This document shows, piece by piece, positions 6,588 through 14,527 of a stretch of DNA of 64,000 nucleotides. The notes under the pieces were generated by a model, which worked only from the letters and a program-made list of their open reading frames with translations, did not search any database and had not been told where the DNA came from. This DNA comes from Planomonospora_B alba. Lineage in GTDB: Bacteria > Actinomycetota > Actinomycetes > Streptosporangiales > Streptosporangiaceae. The stretch lies in assembly GCF_039534085.1 (NCBI RefSeq), contig NZ_BAAAUT010000013.1:79105-143104 (forward strand). The letters are read 5' to 3'. A program made the position numbers and the translations under genes. The stretch's first letter is position 1; each line of letters starts with the position of its first letter.

Positions 6588-8483
6588 CTAGTTGCCCCGG
6601 CGTCCCCGCTGCTGGCCCCGGGGGGCGGGGCGGCGGCGGTTCTGGACGCGCTCGGAGGCGGCCGAGGGGGCCACCTCGTCGTCGTCCGTCGCCAGGTCCG
6701 GCGACTGGAAGATCACCGTGAACGGGTTCGGCGGAATGATCTTCTCGGGCTGGGGGCGGAGCTGCGGCGGGGCGGCCGCGGACTCGTCGTCCCAGCGGAG
6801 GTCACCGGCCTCCTCGCCCGCCGCCGGCCGGTCGGGACCGGTCTCCGGGGTGCGCCCTGCGCGGGCACGGCCGCGCCGGGGGGCGGGCCCGTCATGGGAT
6901 GCCATATCTGCCTCCACCTCGGGGAGTTCGACGGCAGGGCTCCGCAGCTCCTCGGCCTCGGCCGGGGCCGGAGGCTCCTGGACGGCGCGCGAGCGGGTGC
7001 GGCGGCTCCTCGGCTCCTCGGCGGGGAGCGCGGGAGCCTCGGCCACCGGCGTCCCGGTCACCGGCGTCTCGGCCACCGGCGTCCCGGCCGCCGTCTCGGC
7101 GCCCGTCCCGGAGACCTCGCCGCTGCTCCGGCCACCGCGGGTGCGGCGGCGCTCGCGGGTGCGGGCGGGGCGCTCCCTGCGCTCCTCCCGCTCCTCGTCA
7201 CGGTCCTTGCGCCCGCGGGAGCGGACGCGGCCGGTCTCCCCGAGGTCCTCGACCTCCTCGGCGGCCAGACCGGCCCGGGAGCGGTTGGCGCGCGGCAGCA
7301 CGCCCTTGGTGCCCTCGGGGATGCCCAGGGCGCTGTAGATGTGCGGAGAGGTCGAGTAGGTCTCGGCCGGCTCGGCGAAGTCGAGCGAGAGCGCGTTGTT
7401 GATGACCTTCCAGCGGGTGAGGTCCTCCCACTCCACGAAGGTCACCGCCACGCCGGTACGGCCGGCGCGGCCGGTGCGGCCGATCCGGTGCACGTACGAC
7501 TTCTCGTCCTGCGGGCAGTCGTAGTTGACGACGTGGGTCACGTCCTCGACGTCGATGCCGCGCGCCGCGACGTCGGTCGCGACCAGCACGTCGATCTTGC
7601 CGTTGCGGAAGGCCCGCAGCGCCTGCTCGCGCTGGCCCTGCCCCAGGTCGCCGTGGACGGCCGCCGCGGCGAAGCCGCGGTCCTTGAGGTCCTCCACGAC
7701 CCGGTCGCAGGCCCGCTTGGTCTCGCAGAAGACCATCGTGAGCCCCCGGCCCTCGCACTGCAGGAGGCGCGCCAGGATCTCGATCTTGTCCATCCGGTGC
7801 GTGCGCCAGACGAACTGCGTGGTCTGCGGGGTGGCCTCGGCCTCGGCGTCGTTGCTCTCGGCCCGCACATGGGTGGGGCGGTTGAGGTAACGCCGGGACA
7901 GGGCCACGATCTCGCCCGGCAGCGTGGCGGAGAACAGCATCGTCTGGCGCTCGGCCGGGACGAGCTTGATGATCCGCTCGATGTCGGGGAGGAAGCCCAG
8001 GTCGAGCATCCGGTCGGCCTCGTCCAGGACCAGGACGGCGATCTGGGAGAGGTCCAGGTGCTTCTGCTTGACCAGGTCGAGCAGGCGGCCCGGGGTGCCG
8101 ACGATGACGTCGACGCCCTGCTTGAGGGCCTCGATCTGGGGTTCGTAGGCGCGCCCGCCGTACACGGTGAGGATCCGGGAGCCGAGCTTGCCCGCGGCCG
8201 TCACCAGGTCCTCGGTGACCTGGATGGCCAGCTCGCGGGTGGGCACGACGATCAGCCCGCGGGGCTTCTTCCGGTTCTTCCTGGGCTTGCCGACCCGCTG
8301 CAGCATCGCCACGCCGAAGGCGTAGGTCTTGCCGGTGCCGGTGCGCGCCTGGCCGATGATGTCCTGGCCGGCGAGGGCCAGGGGGAGCGCCATCTCCTGG
8401 ATGGGGAACGGCGTGGTGATGCCCTCGGTGGCGAGGGCATCAGCGATCTCTGGTGTGACTCCGAGGTCTCGGAACGTCGTCAG
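6588..8483 (-). CDS. rhlE: DEAD-box RNA helicase with noncanonical start
   Basis: ATP-dependent RNA helicase, about 631 residues if it begins at CTG 8483. All core motifs are present: Q motif (T-P-F-P-I-Q), motif I A-R-T-G-T-G-K-T, DEAD in V-L-D-E-A-D-R-M-L-D, S-A-T, and motif VI H-R-I-G-R-T-G-R-A-G-R. After the core comes an Arg/Glu-rich then Pro/Ala-rich tail of about 230 residues ending in basic R-G-Q-Q-R-G-R-R-G-N, typical of RNA-binding extensions. The Q motif lies upstream of the first ATG (8393), so that ATG is not the start; the frame is open to a stop near 8584 with no ATG, GTG or TTG. CTG 8483, behind AGGCAGG, is the best candidate and yields L-T-T-F-R-D-L-G. Homologue of the mycobacterial rhlE region. 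Confidence 0.88.
   Translation of the reverse strand: MTTFRDLGVTPEIADALATEGITTPFPIQEMALPLALAGQDIIGQARTGTGKTYAFGVAMLQRVGKPRKNRKKPRGLIVVPTRELAIQVTEDLVTAAGKLGSRILTVYGGRAYEPQIEALKQGVDVIVGTPGRLLDLVKQKHLDLSQIAVLVLDEADRMLDLGFLPDIERIIKLVPAERQTMLFSATLPGEIVALSRRYLNRPTHVRAESNDAEAEATPQTTQFVWRTHRMDKIEILARLLQCEGRGLTMVFCETKRACDRVVEDLKDRGFAAAAVHGDLGQGQREQALRAFRNGKIDVLVATDVAARGIDVEDVTHVVNYDCPQDEKSYVHRIGRTGRAGRTGVAVTFVEWEDLTRWKVINNALSLDFAEPAETYSTSPHIYSALGIPEGTKGVLPRANRSRAGLAAEEVEDLGETGRVRSRGRKDRDEEREERRERPARTRERRRTRGGRSSGEVSGTGAETAAGTPVAETPVTGTPVAEAPALPAEEPRSRRTRSRAVQEPPAPAEAEELRSPAVELPEVEADMASHDGPAPRRGRARAGRTPETGPDRPAAGEEAGDLRWDDESAAAPPQLRPQPEKIIPPNPFTVIFQSPDLATDDDEVAPSAASERVQNRRRPAPRGQQRGRRGN
8417..8442 (-). 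promoter_or_regulatory. Perfect hairpin in first codons of helicase
   Basis: On the minus strand TGATGCCCTCG pairs perfectly with CGAGGGCATCA around a 4-base loop, some 40-65 bases after the proposed CTG start. Such a stable stem so close to initiation could slow translation or be a target of the helicase itself. Encoded peptide is A-D-A-L-A-T-E-G-I. Confidence 0.4.
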
Positions 8484-8795
8484 CTTGGCCTGCCTAAATC
8501 TCCGTTGAAGGCAGTCCTGCCGGGACCGCGGGCCGAAAAGCTCCCCGTGCCGGGTCCTCGCGGAAGGGCCAGCCCTCTCGTGTCATCAGCGACCGCTGCG
8601 GCGTCACGCCGGATTTCAGGGGGGCGTTCAGGATGGGCCTCCTGAATTAACACAGTGCGGTCGCACTTTCACAGGGAAGTGTACCCGATACCACAACCCG
8701 GAACCGATTTCCCGGTATTCCGCGTGAACGACGTGCCGCTCCGGGCGCCGCCGAGCCGGTTCACCGGCGGCCCCGGGTGCTCGTAGGCTGCCGCC
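8484..8795. other. Intergenic region between divergent helicase and ferritin-like genes
   Basis: About 310 bases without a convincing gene. The helicase frame stays open without a start codon as far as about 8584. The stretch 8640-8720 is less GC-rich (tgaattaacacagtg, acccgataccacaacc), the likely site of divergent promoters, but I cannot name a specific -35/-10 pair. Confidence 0.5.
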
Positions 8796-9446
8796 ATGAG
8801 TGATTCCCGCCCCGGCGTCGCCGACCTGCTCGGCGTCCTCGCCTACGCCGAGCTGACCGCCTTCCTCCGTCTCGCCGAGGACGCCGCGCGCCACGCGCCG
8901 ACGCTCACCGACCGGGCCGAGCTCGGCGACCTCGCGGCGGCCGAGTACGCCCACTTCCGCCTGCTCCGCGACCGGCTCGTCTCGATCGGGGCCGACCCGG
9001 AGGAGGCGATGGCCCCCTTCACCGAGGCGCTGGACGGCTGGCACGAGCGGACCGCGCCGAACGACTGGATGGAGGCCCTGGTGAAGGCGTACGTCGGCAC
9101 GGGGATCGCGCTCGACTTCTACCGGGAGGCGGCGGCCCGCGTGGACGAGGAGACGCAGGCGCTGGTCGAGGAGGTGCTGGCCGACGAGGAGCGCTGCCGG
9201 TTCGCGGCGGAGCGGGTCGGCGCGGCCCTGGAGAAGGACCCGGTGCTGAACGGGCGCCTGGCGCTGTGGGCCAGGCGGATGGTCGGCGAGGCGCTGAGCC
9301 AGGGCCGGCGGGTGGCCGAGGCCCGGCCGGAGCTCGCCGCCCTGCTGGTGAGCTCGGACGGGGAGGACGTCACCCGGATGTTCACCCGGCTGACCGAGGC
9401 CCACGGCAGGCGGATGGCGGCCCTGGGGCTGACGCCGGGGCCGTGA
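8796..9446 (+). CDS. Ferritin-like fold protein (MiaE-like family)
   Basis: 216 residues, mostly helical. Carboxylate/histidine patterns of a ferritin-like di-iron bundle are visible: Y-A-E-L-T-A-F at about 17-23, A-A-E-Y-A-H-F (E-x-x-H) at about 48-54, and D-E-E-R in a later helix. I relate it to the actinobacterial ferritin-like/MiaE-like hydroxylase family next to the rhlE helicase (Rv3210c-like by position). The true substrate is not known; tRNA hydroxylation is only suggested by the family. ATG start at 8796, divergent from the helicase. Its stop codon lies inside a 28-bp perfect palindrome. Confidence 0.75.
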   Translation: MSDSRPGVADLLGVLAYAELTAFLRLAEDAARHAPTLTDRAELGDLAAAEYAHFRLLRDRLVSIGADPEEAMAPFTEALDGWHERTAPNDWMEALVKAYVGTGIALDFYREAAARVDEETQALVEEVLADEERCRFAAERVGAALEKDPVLNGRLALWARRMVGEALSQGRRVAEARPELAALLVSSDGEDVTRMFTRLTEAHGRRMAALGLTPGP

Positions 9447-9469
9447 CCCGGGGCCGGCCCCGGGTCACG
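9442..9469. terminator. 28-bp perfect palindrome at convergent gene ends
   Basis: CGTGACCCGGGGCC / GGCCCCGGGTCACG is a perfect, loopless inverted repeat containing the stop codon of the ferritin-like gene (9444-9446), 15 bases from the end of the convergent DUF3107 gene. It can fold in both transcripts and probably ends both. Confidence 0.55.
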
Positions 9470-9483
9470 TGCCGGGCGCCGGG

Positions 9484-9714
9484 TCAGAGCGTGCCGCCGA
9501 AGCCGACGGGCCGGGCCTCCTCCTCGCCGATCTCGACGAAGCCGAGGGAGGCCATGGGCACCAGGACCCGGCGCCCCTTGACATCGGTGATGGAGAAGAC
9601 GCCCCGGTCGGCGGCGAGGGCCTTGCCGAGTTCTTCCTCGACCTGCTCGGCCGAGAGGTCGGTCTCCACCACGAGCTCGCGGTGCACGGACCGCACGCCG
9701 ATCTTGATTTCCAT
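9484..9714 (-). CDS. DUF3107 domain protein
   Basis: 76 residues, whole length matching the DUF3107 family: begins M-E-I-K-I-G-V, ends in V-G-F-G-G-T-L, with the central L-S-A-E-Q-V-E-E-E-L. In mycobacteria the homologue (TB9.4, Rv3208A) also sits beside the same TetR regulator. Function unknown; no membrane segment, no signal peptide. ATG start with the purine-rich cgaagggag upstream on the minus strand as ribosome-binding site. Confidence 0.87.
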   Translation of the reverse strand: MEIKIGVRSVHRELVVETDLSAEQVEEELGKALAADRGVFSITDVKGRRVLVPMASLGFVEIGEEEARPVGFGGTL

Positions 9715-9840
9715 CGTTCTCCCTTCGAGGGCTCCTGTTTCATCGTGCCCCTCGGGGAGTGCGCCGCCCCGGTTGATCGCGTCAAGCGAACAGGGCCGGG
9801 CCCGCGGACGGCTCGGGCCGCGCCGCGCGGCGCCGCCGGA

Positions 9841-9969
9841 CCGCCGGTCGGCTCGTGCGCGGGAAGCGGGAAGGCCGCCGGTCGGCTCGTGCGCGGGAAG
9901 CGGGAAGGCCGCCGGTCGGCTCGTGCGCGGGAAGCGGGAAGGCCGCCGGTCAGCTCGTGCGCGGGAAGC
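9841..9969. repeat. 34-bp tandem repeat running into the TetR gene end
   Basis: The period is 34 bp: gtcggctcgtgcgcgggaag starts at 9847, 9881 and 9915, and a fourth copy (gtcagctcgtgcgcgggaag) starts at 9949. The fourth copy is the last codons of the TetR gene; its single A (tca instead of tcg) makes the TetR stop codon. The array therefore consists of duplicated gene ends placed downstream of the gene. Confidence 0.9.
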
Positions 9970-10570
9970 CGGAGATGCCGCGCCAGGCCAGCCGGGCCAT
10001 GAGCTGGGTGGCGGCGTCCTTCGGGATGGACCCCCCGCTGCTGAGCCAGTAGCGGGCGCTGACCTCGGCCATGCCGACCAGGCCGACGCCCAGCAGGTGG
10101 GCCTCGTCGCTGGAGCACCCGGTGTCCTCCTGGATGACCTGGCTGATCATCTCGGCGCTCTCGCGGAGGTTGCGCTCGATGCGCTGGCGGACCGGGGCCA
10201 CGTTGCGCAGATCGGACTCGAAGACGAGGCGGAACGCCTCGCCCTGCTCGGAGACGAAGTCGAAGAACGCGCCGATCGCCGCCTGGACGCGCTGCTTGTT
10301 GTCGGTGGTGGAGGCGAGCGCGTCCCGGCAGCGGGTGATCATGTCGTCCACGTGCAGGTCGAGCAGCGCCAGGTAGAGCTCCTGCTTGCCGGGGAAGTGC
10401 TGGTAGAGCACCGGCTTGCTGACACCGGCCCGCTCGGCGATCTCGTCCATCGCGGCCGCGTGGTAGCCGTTCTCCACGAAGACTTCCTGCGCCGCGCTGA
10501 GCAGTTGCCGGCGGCGGGCCATCCGGGGCAGCCGGGTGCCCCGGGGCTTGGCGTCCGGGGTAGTGGTCAC
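9950..10570 (-). CDS. TetR family transcriptional regulator
   Basis: 206 residues. N-terminal TetR helix-turn-helix at about 18-64 (R-R-Q-L-L-S-A-A-Q-E-V-F, G-V-S-K-P-V-L-Y-Q-H-F-P-G-K-Q-E-L) is canonical, followed by an all-helical ligand domain with no recognisable ligand motif. It corresponds by position to Rv3208 beside the DUF3107 gene. GTG start at 10570. The stop codon is generated by the last unit of a 34-bp tandem array, so the C-terminal residues (F-P-R-T-S) are part of that repeat. The target genes are not evident; a neighbouring gene or itself is the default guess. Confidence 0.9.
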   Translation of the reverse strand: MTTTPDAKPRGTRLPRMARRRQLLSAAQEVFVENGYHAAAMDEIAERAGVSKPVLYQHFPGKQELYLALLDLHVDDMITRCRDALASTTDNKQRVQAAIGAFFDFVSEQGEAFRLVFESDLRNVAPVRQRIERNLRESAEMISQVIQEDTGCSSDEAHLLGVGLVGMAEVSARYWLSSGGSIPKDAATQLMARLAWRGISGFPRTS

Positions 10571-10631
10571 GGCGGTCTCCTTGCGGGATGCTCCTACGGT
10601 CTCCGGGTCATCCTACGCGCGAGTAACCAGG

Positions 10632-10865
10632 TCAGCGATAGTCATCCTCGTCGAGCTCCACCTCGTGGCTCTGCTCCACGACGTCGGCGGGGTTCGCGTC
10701 GAGGGGGATCCGGTCGGGCCAGCTCTGCCTGGTGGGGCGCACCTCCTGGTACTGCTCCGCGGCGTCGGCCTCCGGGGTCTCGAGGCCCGTCTCCACGGGC
10801 GCCTCCTCGGACACGGTGTCGTCGATCTCCTCGAGGGTGCTCTCGTTCACGTCCATCTCCGACAT
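10632..10865 (-). CDS. Small acidic conserved hypothetical protein
   Basis: 77 residues from ATG 10865, preceded by GGAAGGACGG, a good ribosome-binding site that decides against the longer frame opening at 10940. The protein is very acidic (many Glu/Asp), with a C-terminal block P-D-R-I-P-L-D-A-N-P-A-D-V-V-E-Q-x-x-E-V ending D-E-D-D-Y-R that looks conserved rather than random. No hydrophobic segment; probably soluble and partly disordered. It lies between tetR and the divergent ku gene. Function unknown. Confidence 0.7.
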   Translation of the reverse strand: MSEMDVNESTLEEIDDTVSEEAPVETGLETPEADAAEQYQEVRPTRQSWPDRIPLDANPADVVEQSHEVELDEDDYR

Positions 10866-11012
10866 CGGTCCGTCCTTCCGTCCTCCCGGTGAACACTGGA
10901 CGCCACCAGCGTACGTCGCCGTCCCCGCCGTGCCCGGCAAGGTTGGGCATCGGATCCGCTGCGGCGGGTATGTGCCTCATTGGTAAGTGTTTCCGCGCGC
11001 TTGGGGATTTTT

Positions 11013-11028
11013 CCGAACATGTGCGCGA
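11013..11028. promoter_or_regulatory. Candidate SOS-box-like site upstream of ku
   Basis: CCGAACATGTGCGCGA matches the actinobacterial LexA-type box TCGAAC-N4-GTTCGA at 13 of 16 positions when the middle is taken as ATGT. It lies 61 bases before the ku start codon. The right half is degraded, so this is only a candidate. Confidence 0.3.
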
Positions 11029-11088
11029 AACTCGGAGGAGGGCCGGGACGCCCGGACGGCGGAGGGCGGGGAGGACGCGGGAGGCGGC

Positions 11089-11916
11089 ATGCGGAGCATC
11101 TGGAACGGGGCGGTGTCGTTCGGGCTCGTCACGATCCCGATCAGGCTGTACACCGCGACGGAGCAGCGCGGGGTCGCCTTCAACCAGGTGCACCGGGAGG
11201 ACGGCGGGCGCATCAGGCTCCGCCGCTTCTGCGAGGTCTGCGGCGAGGACGTGCCCTACGCCGAGGTGGCCAAGGGATACCCGCTGCCGGCCGGGGAGAC
11301 GGTGGTGCTCGACGACGAGGACTTCGAGGAGCTGCCGCTGACGACCGCGCACCGGATCGAGGTCCTCCAGTTCAGCCCCGCCGACCAGATCGACCCCGTC
11401 CTGCTGGCCAAGTCCTACTACGTGGAACCCGACCCGGCGGGTGTGAAGCCGTACGTGCTGCTGCGCGACGCGCTGGAGCGGTCGGGGCGGGTGGCGGTCG
11501 CGAAGGTGGCGCTGCGGCAGCGCGAGTCGCTGGCGGCGCTGCGGGTCAGGGAGGGGGTCATCGTGATGGAGACCCTGCTCTGGCCGGACGAGGTGCGCCA
11601 GGCCCCCGACGCGTTCCTGCAGGACGGGGCGGAGGTCGGGGAGCGGGAGGCCAGGATGGCCGACTCGCTCGTCGAGACCATGAGCGCGGACTTCGACCCG
11701 GCCGCGCACCGCGACGCCTACCGCGAGGCGCTGCTGGAGGTCGTGGAGGCGAAGGTGGCCGGGCGGCAGGTCGTCCGGCCGCCCGCCCCGGTCGGGCAGG
11801 CCGGTCCCTCGGCCGACCTGATGGCCGTGCTGCGGGCCAGCGTGGACGCGGCCAAGCGCGGCCGGGACGCCGAGGGCGGATCCCGCCGGTCGGCCTCGCC
11901 GCGCCGGTCGGCCTGA
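11089..11916 (+). CDS. ku: Ku protein, non-homologous end joining
   Basis: 275 residues from ATG 11089, with GGGAGG just upstream. Bacterial Ku begins M-R-S-I-W-N-G-A-V-S-F-G-L-V as seen here, forms a homodimer ring on broken DNA ends and recruits LigD. The core (G-R-I-R-L-R-R-F-C-E-V-C-G, S-Y-Y-V-E-P-D, V-M-E-T-L-L-W-P-D-E-V-R) is full length. The C-terminal tail after about residue 245 is basic and low-complexity (K-R-G-R-D, S-R-R-S-A-S-P-R-R-S-A), typical of DNA-binding extensions in actinobacterial Ku. No ligD is in the window, so its partner must be encoded elsewhere. Confidence 0.95.
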   Translation: MRSIWNGAVSFGLVTIPIRLYTATEQRGVAFNQVHREDGGRIRLRRFCEVCGEDVPYAEVAKGYPLPAGETVVLDDEDFEELPLTTAHRIEVLQFSPADQIDPVLLAKSYYVEPDPAGVKPYVLLRDALERSGRVAVAKVALRQRESLAALRVREGVIVMETLLWPDEVRQAPDAFLQDGAEVGEREARMADSLVETMSADFDPAAHRDAYREALLEVVEAKVAGRQVVRPPAPVGQAGPSADLMAVLRASVDAAKRGRDAEGGSRRSASPRRSA

Positions 11917-12132
11917 CCGCGCCGGTCCCGCCGACGGGCCCGACCGCGCCGGTCCCAGCCGGTCCCGCGGTCCCCCGGTCCGCGCGGCCCGTACGGTCCC
12001 CGGTCCCGCGCCTCCGGCCGCGGTCGCGGGGCGCGCCTTCTCGGACGCGGCGGCGCAGGCCGGACGGCGGCGTTTTCCGGGGACCGTCCCGGTGGATATC
12101 GTCCCCGCAGGGAGCGAACCGCAGGAGGAGAC

Positions 12133-13056
12133 ATGGGGCAGAGCCCGATCCCGTGCTGGCCCGGCCGGATGGTCGAGCTGGGAGAACGCCGCGTCCACGT
12201 GCGCTCGACCCCGTCCGGCCCGGCCGAGACGGCGGTCTACGTGCACGGCCTGGCGGGTTCGGCGACCAACTGGACCGACCTGATGGGCGAGCTGTCCGAC
12301 GTGGTGACCGGCCACGCGATCGACCTGCCCGGCGCCGGATACTCGCCGGAGCCGCCCGACGGCGACTACTCGATCGCCGCCCACGCCCGGACCGTCGCCG
12401 AGTTCATCGAGCGCACCGCCGACCGCCCCGTGCACCTGTTCGGCAACTCCCTCGGCGGCGCCGTCTCGGTACGGCTGGCCGCCACCCGCCCCGACCTGGT
12501 GCGCTCGCTCACCCTCGTCTCCCCGGCCCTGCCCGACCTGACCCCCCGGTACGGCCCGGCCCGCGTGGCCCTGTCCACGGTGCCCGTCCTGGGCGAGTGG
12601 GCCTTCGACCGGCTCCGCCTGCTCCCGGCCGAGCGCAGGCTCAACGCCACGCTCGGCATGTGCTACGCCGACCTCGGCCGGATCCACCCGGAGCGGCTGC
12701 GCGAGGCGGCCGAGGAGCTGCGCCGCCGCGACGCGCTGCCGTACGCCGGGGCCGCGGTGATCAACTCGGCGCGCGGCCTGGTCGCCGAGTACCTCCGGGA
12801 GTACTTCCGGCGCGGCGCGGACGGTCTGTGGCGGCAGGCGGCCATGGTCAAGGCCCCCACGCTGGTCATCCACGGCCGCCACGACCGGCTCGTCAACCCG
12901 CGTACGGCCGCCCGGGCCGGCCGCACGTTCCCGGACGTGCGCCTGGTGCTGCTGCCCGACGCCGGGCACGTCGCGCAGATGGAGGTGCCGGAAAGGGTGG
13001 CCCGCGAGGCCCGCCGTCTGATATGTGAGACGGCGCCCGTCTCGATTGGGGAATGA
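12133..13056 (+). CDS. Alpha/beta hydrolase
   Basis: 307 residues from ATG 12133, with GCAGGAGGAGAC as ribosome-binding site. Canonical motifs: Y-V-H-G-L-A-G-S (oxyanion loop), nucleophile G-N-S-L-G-G at about 112-117, acid region I-H-G-R-H-D-R-L-V and histidine in D-A-G-H-V-A-Q-M. Closest general type is a cytoplasmic lipase/esterase or epoxide-hydrolase-like enzyme; there is no signal peptide. The gap after ku (216 bases) holds degenerate ccgcgccggtc repeats. It ends 87 bases before moeZ on the same strand and might share its transcript. Confidence 0.85.
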   Translation: MGQSPIPCWPGRMVELGERRVHVRSTPSGPAETAVYVHGLAGSATNWTDLMGELSDVVTGHAIDLPGAGYSPEPPDGDYSIAAHARTVAEFIERTADRPVHLFGNSLGGAVSVRLAATRPDLVRSLTLVSPALPDLTPRYGPARVALSTVPVLGEWAFDRLRLLPAERRLNATLGMCYADLGRIHPERLREAAEELRRRDALPYAGAAVINSARGLVAEYLREYFRRGADGLWRQAAMVKAPTLVIHGRHDRLVNPRTAARAGRTFPDVRLVLLPDAGHVAQMEVPERVAREARRLICETAPVSIGE

Positions 13057-13143
13057 GCACAGGCCCCGGCTAGGTTGTGAGTGGTGCGCCGACGCCAGCC
13101 GTCGGACGCGTTCGTCGAGATCCCCTGCAACGGGAGTGGAACC

Positions 13144-14325
13144 GTGTCGTTGCCACCGCTGGTAGAGCCGGCAGCCGAGCTGACCGTCGAGGAGGTGCGC
13201 CGTTACTCGCGCCACCTCATCATCCCCGACGTGGGCATGGCCGGGCAGAAGCGCCTGAAGAACGCCAAGGTGCTCTGTGTGGGCGCCGGCGGACTGGGGT
13301 CCCCGGCACTGATGTATCTCGCCGCCGCGGGTGTCGGCACGCTCGGCGTGATCGACTTCGACGTCGTCGACGAGTCCAACCTGCAGCGCCAGGTCATCCA
13401 CGGCCAGTCGGACATCGGCCGGCTGAAGGCCGAGAGCGCCGCGGCCACCGTCCGGGAGATCAACCCGCTCATCGACGTGGTCGTGCACAACGTCGCGCTG
13501 TCCACCGACAACGTCATGGAGATCTTCTCCCAGTACGACCTGATCCTCGACGGCACCGACAACTTCGCCACCCGCTACATGGTGAACGACGCGGCCGTGC
13601 TGCTCGGCAAGCCGTACGTCTGGGGCTCGATCTACCGCTTCGACGGCCAGGCGAGCGTCTTCTGGGCCGAGCACGGCCCCTGCTACCGCTGCCTCTACCC
13701 GGAGCCCCCGCCGCCCGGCATGGTGCCCTCCTGCGCCGAGGGCGGCGTGCTCGGCGTGCTGTGCGCCTCGATCGGCTCCATCCAGGTCAACGAGGCCATC
13801 AAGCTGCTCACCGGCATCGGCGAGCCGCTGGTCGGCCGTCTGATGATCTACGACGCCCTGGAGATGACCTACCGCTCGGTCAAGGTCCGCAAGGACCCCG
13901 AGTGCGTGCTCTGCGGCAAGAACCCGACGGTCACCAGCCTGCTGGACGACTACGAGGCGTTCTGCGGCGCCGTCTCCGCCGAGGCGGCCGAGGCCGCGGC
14001 CGGCTCCACCATCACCGCGGCCGAGCTCAAGGAGTGGAAGGACCGCGGCGAGAACATCTACGTGGTCGACGTCCGCGAGCCGAACGAGTACGAGATCGTC
14101 TCCATCCCGGGTGCCGTGCTCATCCCCAAGGGCGAGTTCCTCAACGGCTCGGCCCTGGAGAAGCTCCCGCAGGACAAGAAGATCGTGCTGCACTGCAAGT
14201 CCGGCGCCCGCTCCGCCGAGTGCCTGGCGATCGTCAAGAACGCCGGCTTCTCCGACGCCGTCCACGTGGGCGGCGGCGTGCTGAGCTGGATCAAGACGGT
14301 CGACCCGAGCCTGCCGACCTACTGA
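13144..14325 (+). CDS. moeZ: Adenylyltransferase/sulfurtransferase MoeZ
   Basis: 393 residues from GTG 13144 (S-L-P-P-L-V-E-P start, preceded by GGGAGTGG); an in-frame GTG at 13081 is less likely. E1-like ThiF/MoeB domain at about 20-260 with the nucleotide loop G-A-G-G-L-G-S, zinc cysteines in C-Y-R-C and C-V-L-C, then a rhodanese domain at about 290-390 with active-site C-K-S-G-A-R-S. The protein adenylates the C-terminal glycine of small sulfur carriers (MoaD, ThiS-like, CysO-type) and transfers sulfur from its rhodanese cysteine. moaE is elsewhere in this window (57.4 kb). A strong hairpin follows. Confidence 0.95.
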   Translation: MSLPPLVEPAAELTVEEVRRYSRHLIIPDVGMAGQKRLKNAKVLCVGAGGLGSPALMYLAAAGVGTLGVIDFDVVDESNLQRQVIHGQSDIGRLKAESAAATVREINPLIDVVVHNVALSTDNVMEIFSQYDLILDGTDNFATRYMVNDAAVLLGKPYVWGSIYRFDGQASVFWAEHGPCYRCLYPEPPPPGMVPSCAEGGVLGVLCASIGSIQVNEAIKLLTGIGEPLVGRLMIYDALEMTYRSVKVRKDPECVLCGKNPTVTSLLDDYEAFCGAVSAEAAEAAAGSTITAAELKEWKDRGENIYVVDVREPNEYEIVSIPGAVLIPKGEFLNGSALEKLPQDKKIVLHCKSGARSAECLAIVKNAGFSDAVHVGGGVLSWIKTVDPSLPTY

Positions 14326-14381
14326 CCGCCCCGGGCCGCCGGTCCGGGCCCGCGGGCCCGGCCGGTCCCGTACGGCGTGCG

Positions 14382-14411
14382 CGCCCCGCGGAGCCTCCGC
14401 TCCGCGGGGCG
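14382..14411 (+). terminator. Terminator hairpin after moeZ
   Basis: CGCCCCGCGGAGC pairs perfectly with GCTCCGCGGGGCG around a 4-base loop, 57 bases past the moeZ stop. Confidence 0.65.
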
Positions 14412-14527
14412 TCGCCGTTCTCCGGGGACGTGCCCGCGGGACCGGCGCGCCCGCCCCGCGCGCCGGAGCGAAGGCGTTTGCGCCGAACCGGGGGAGGCAT
14501 CCGCCCGGCCCGGTTAAGGTCGGGGGC

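Noticed and set aside
9841..9969. Possible CRISPR array from regularly spaced repeats
   Set aside because: The units are directly adjacent, with no spacers, and no Cas proteins are near. The lone RecB-like nuclease at 3.6 kb is not evidence of CRISPR.
10866..12132. Ku-LigD end-joining operon
   Set aside because: ku is present, but no ATP-dependent ligase or polymerase domain lies next to it.
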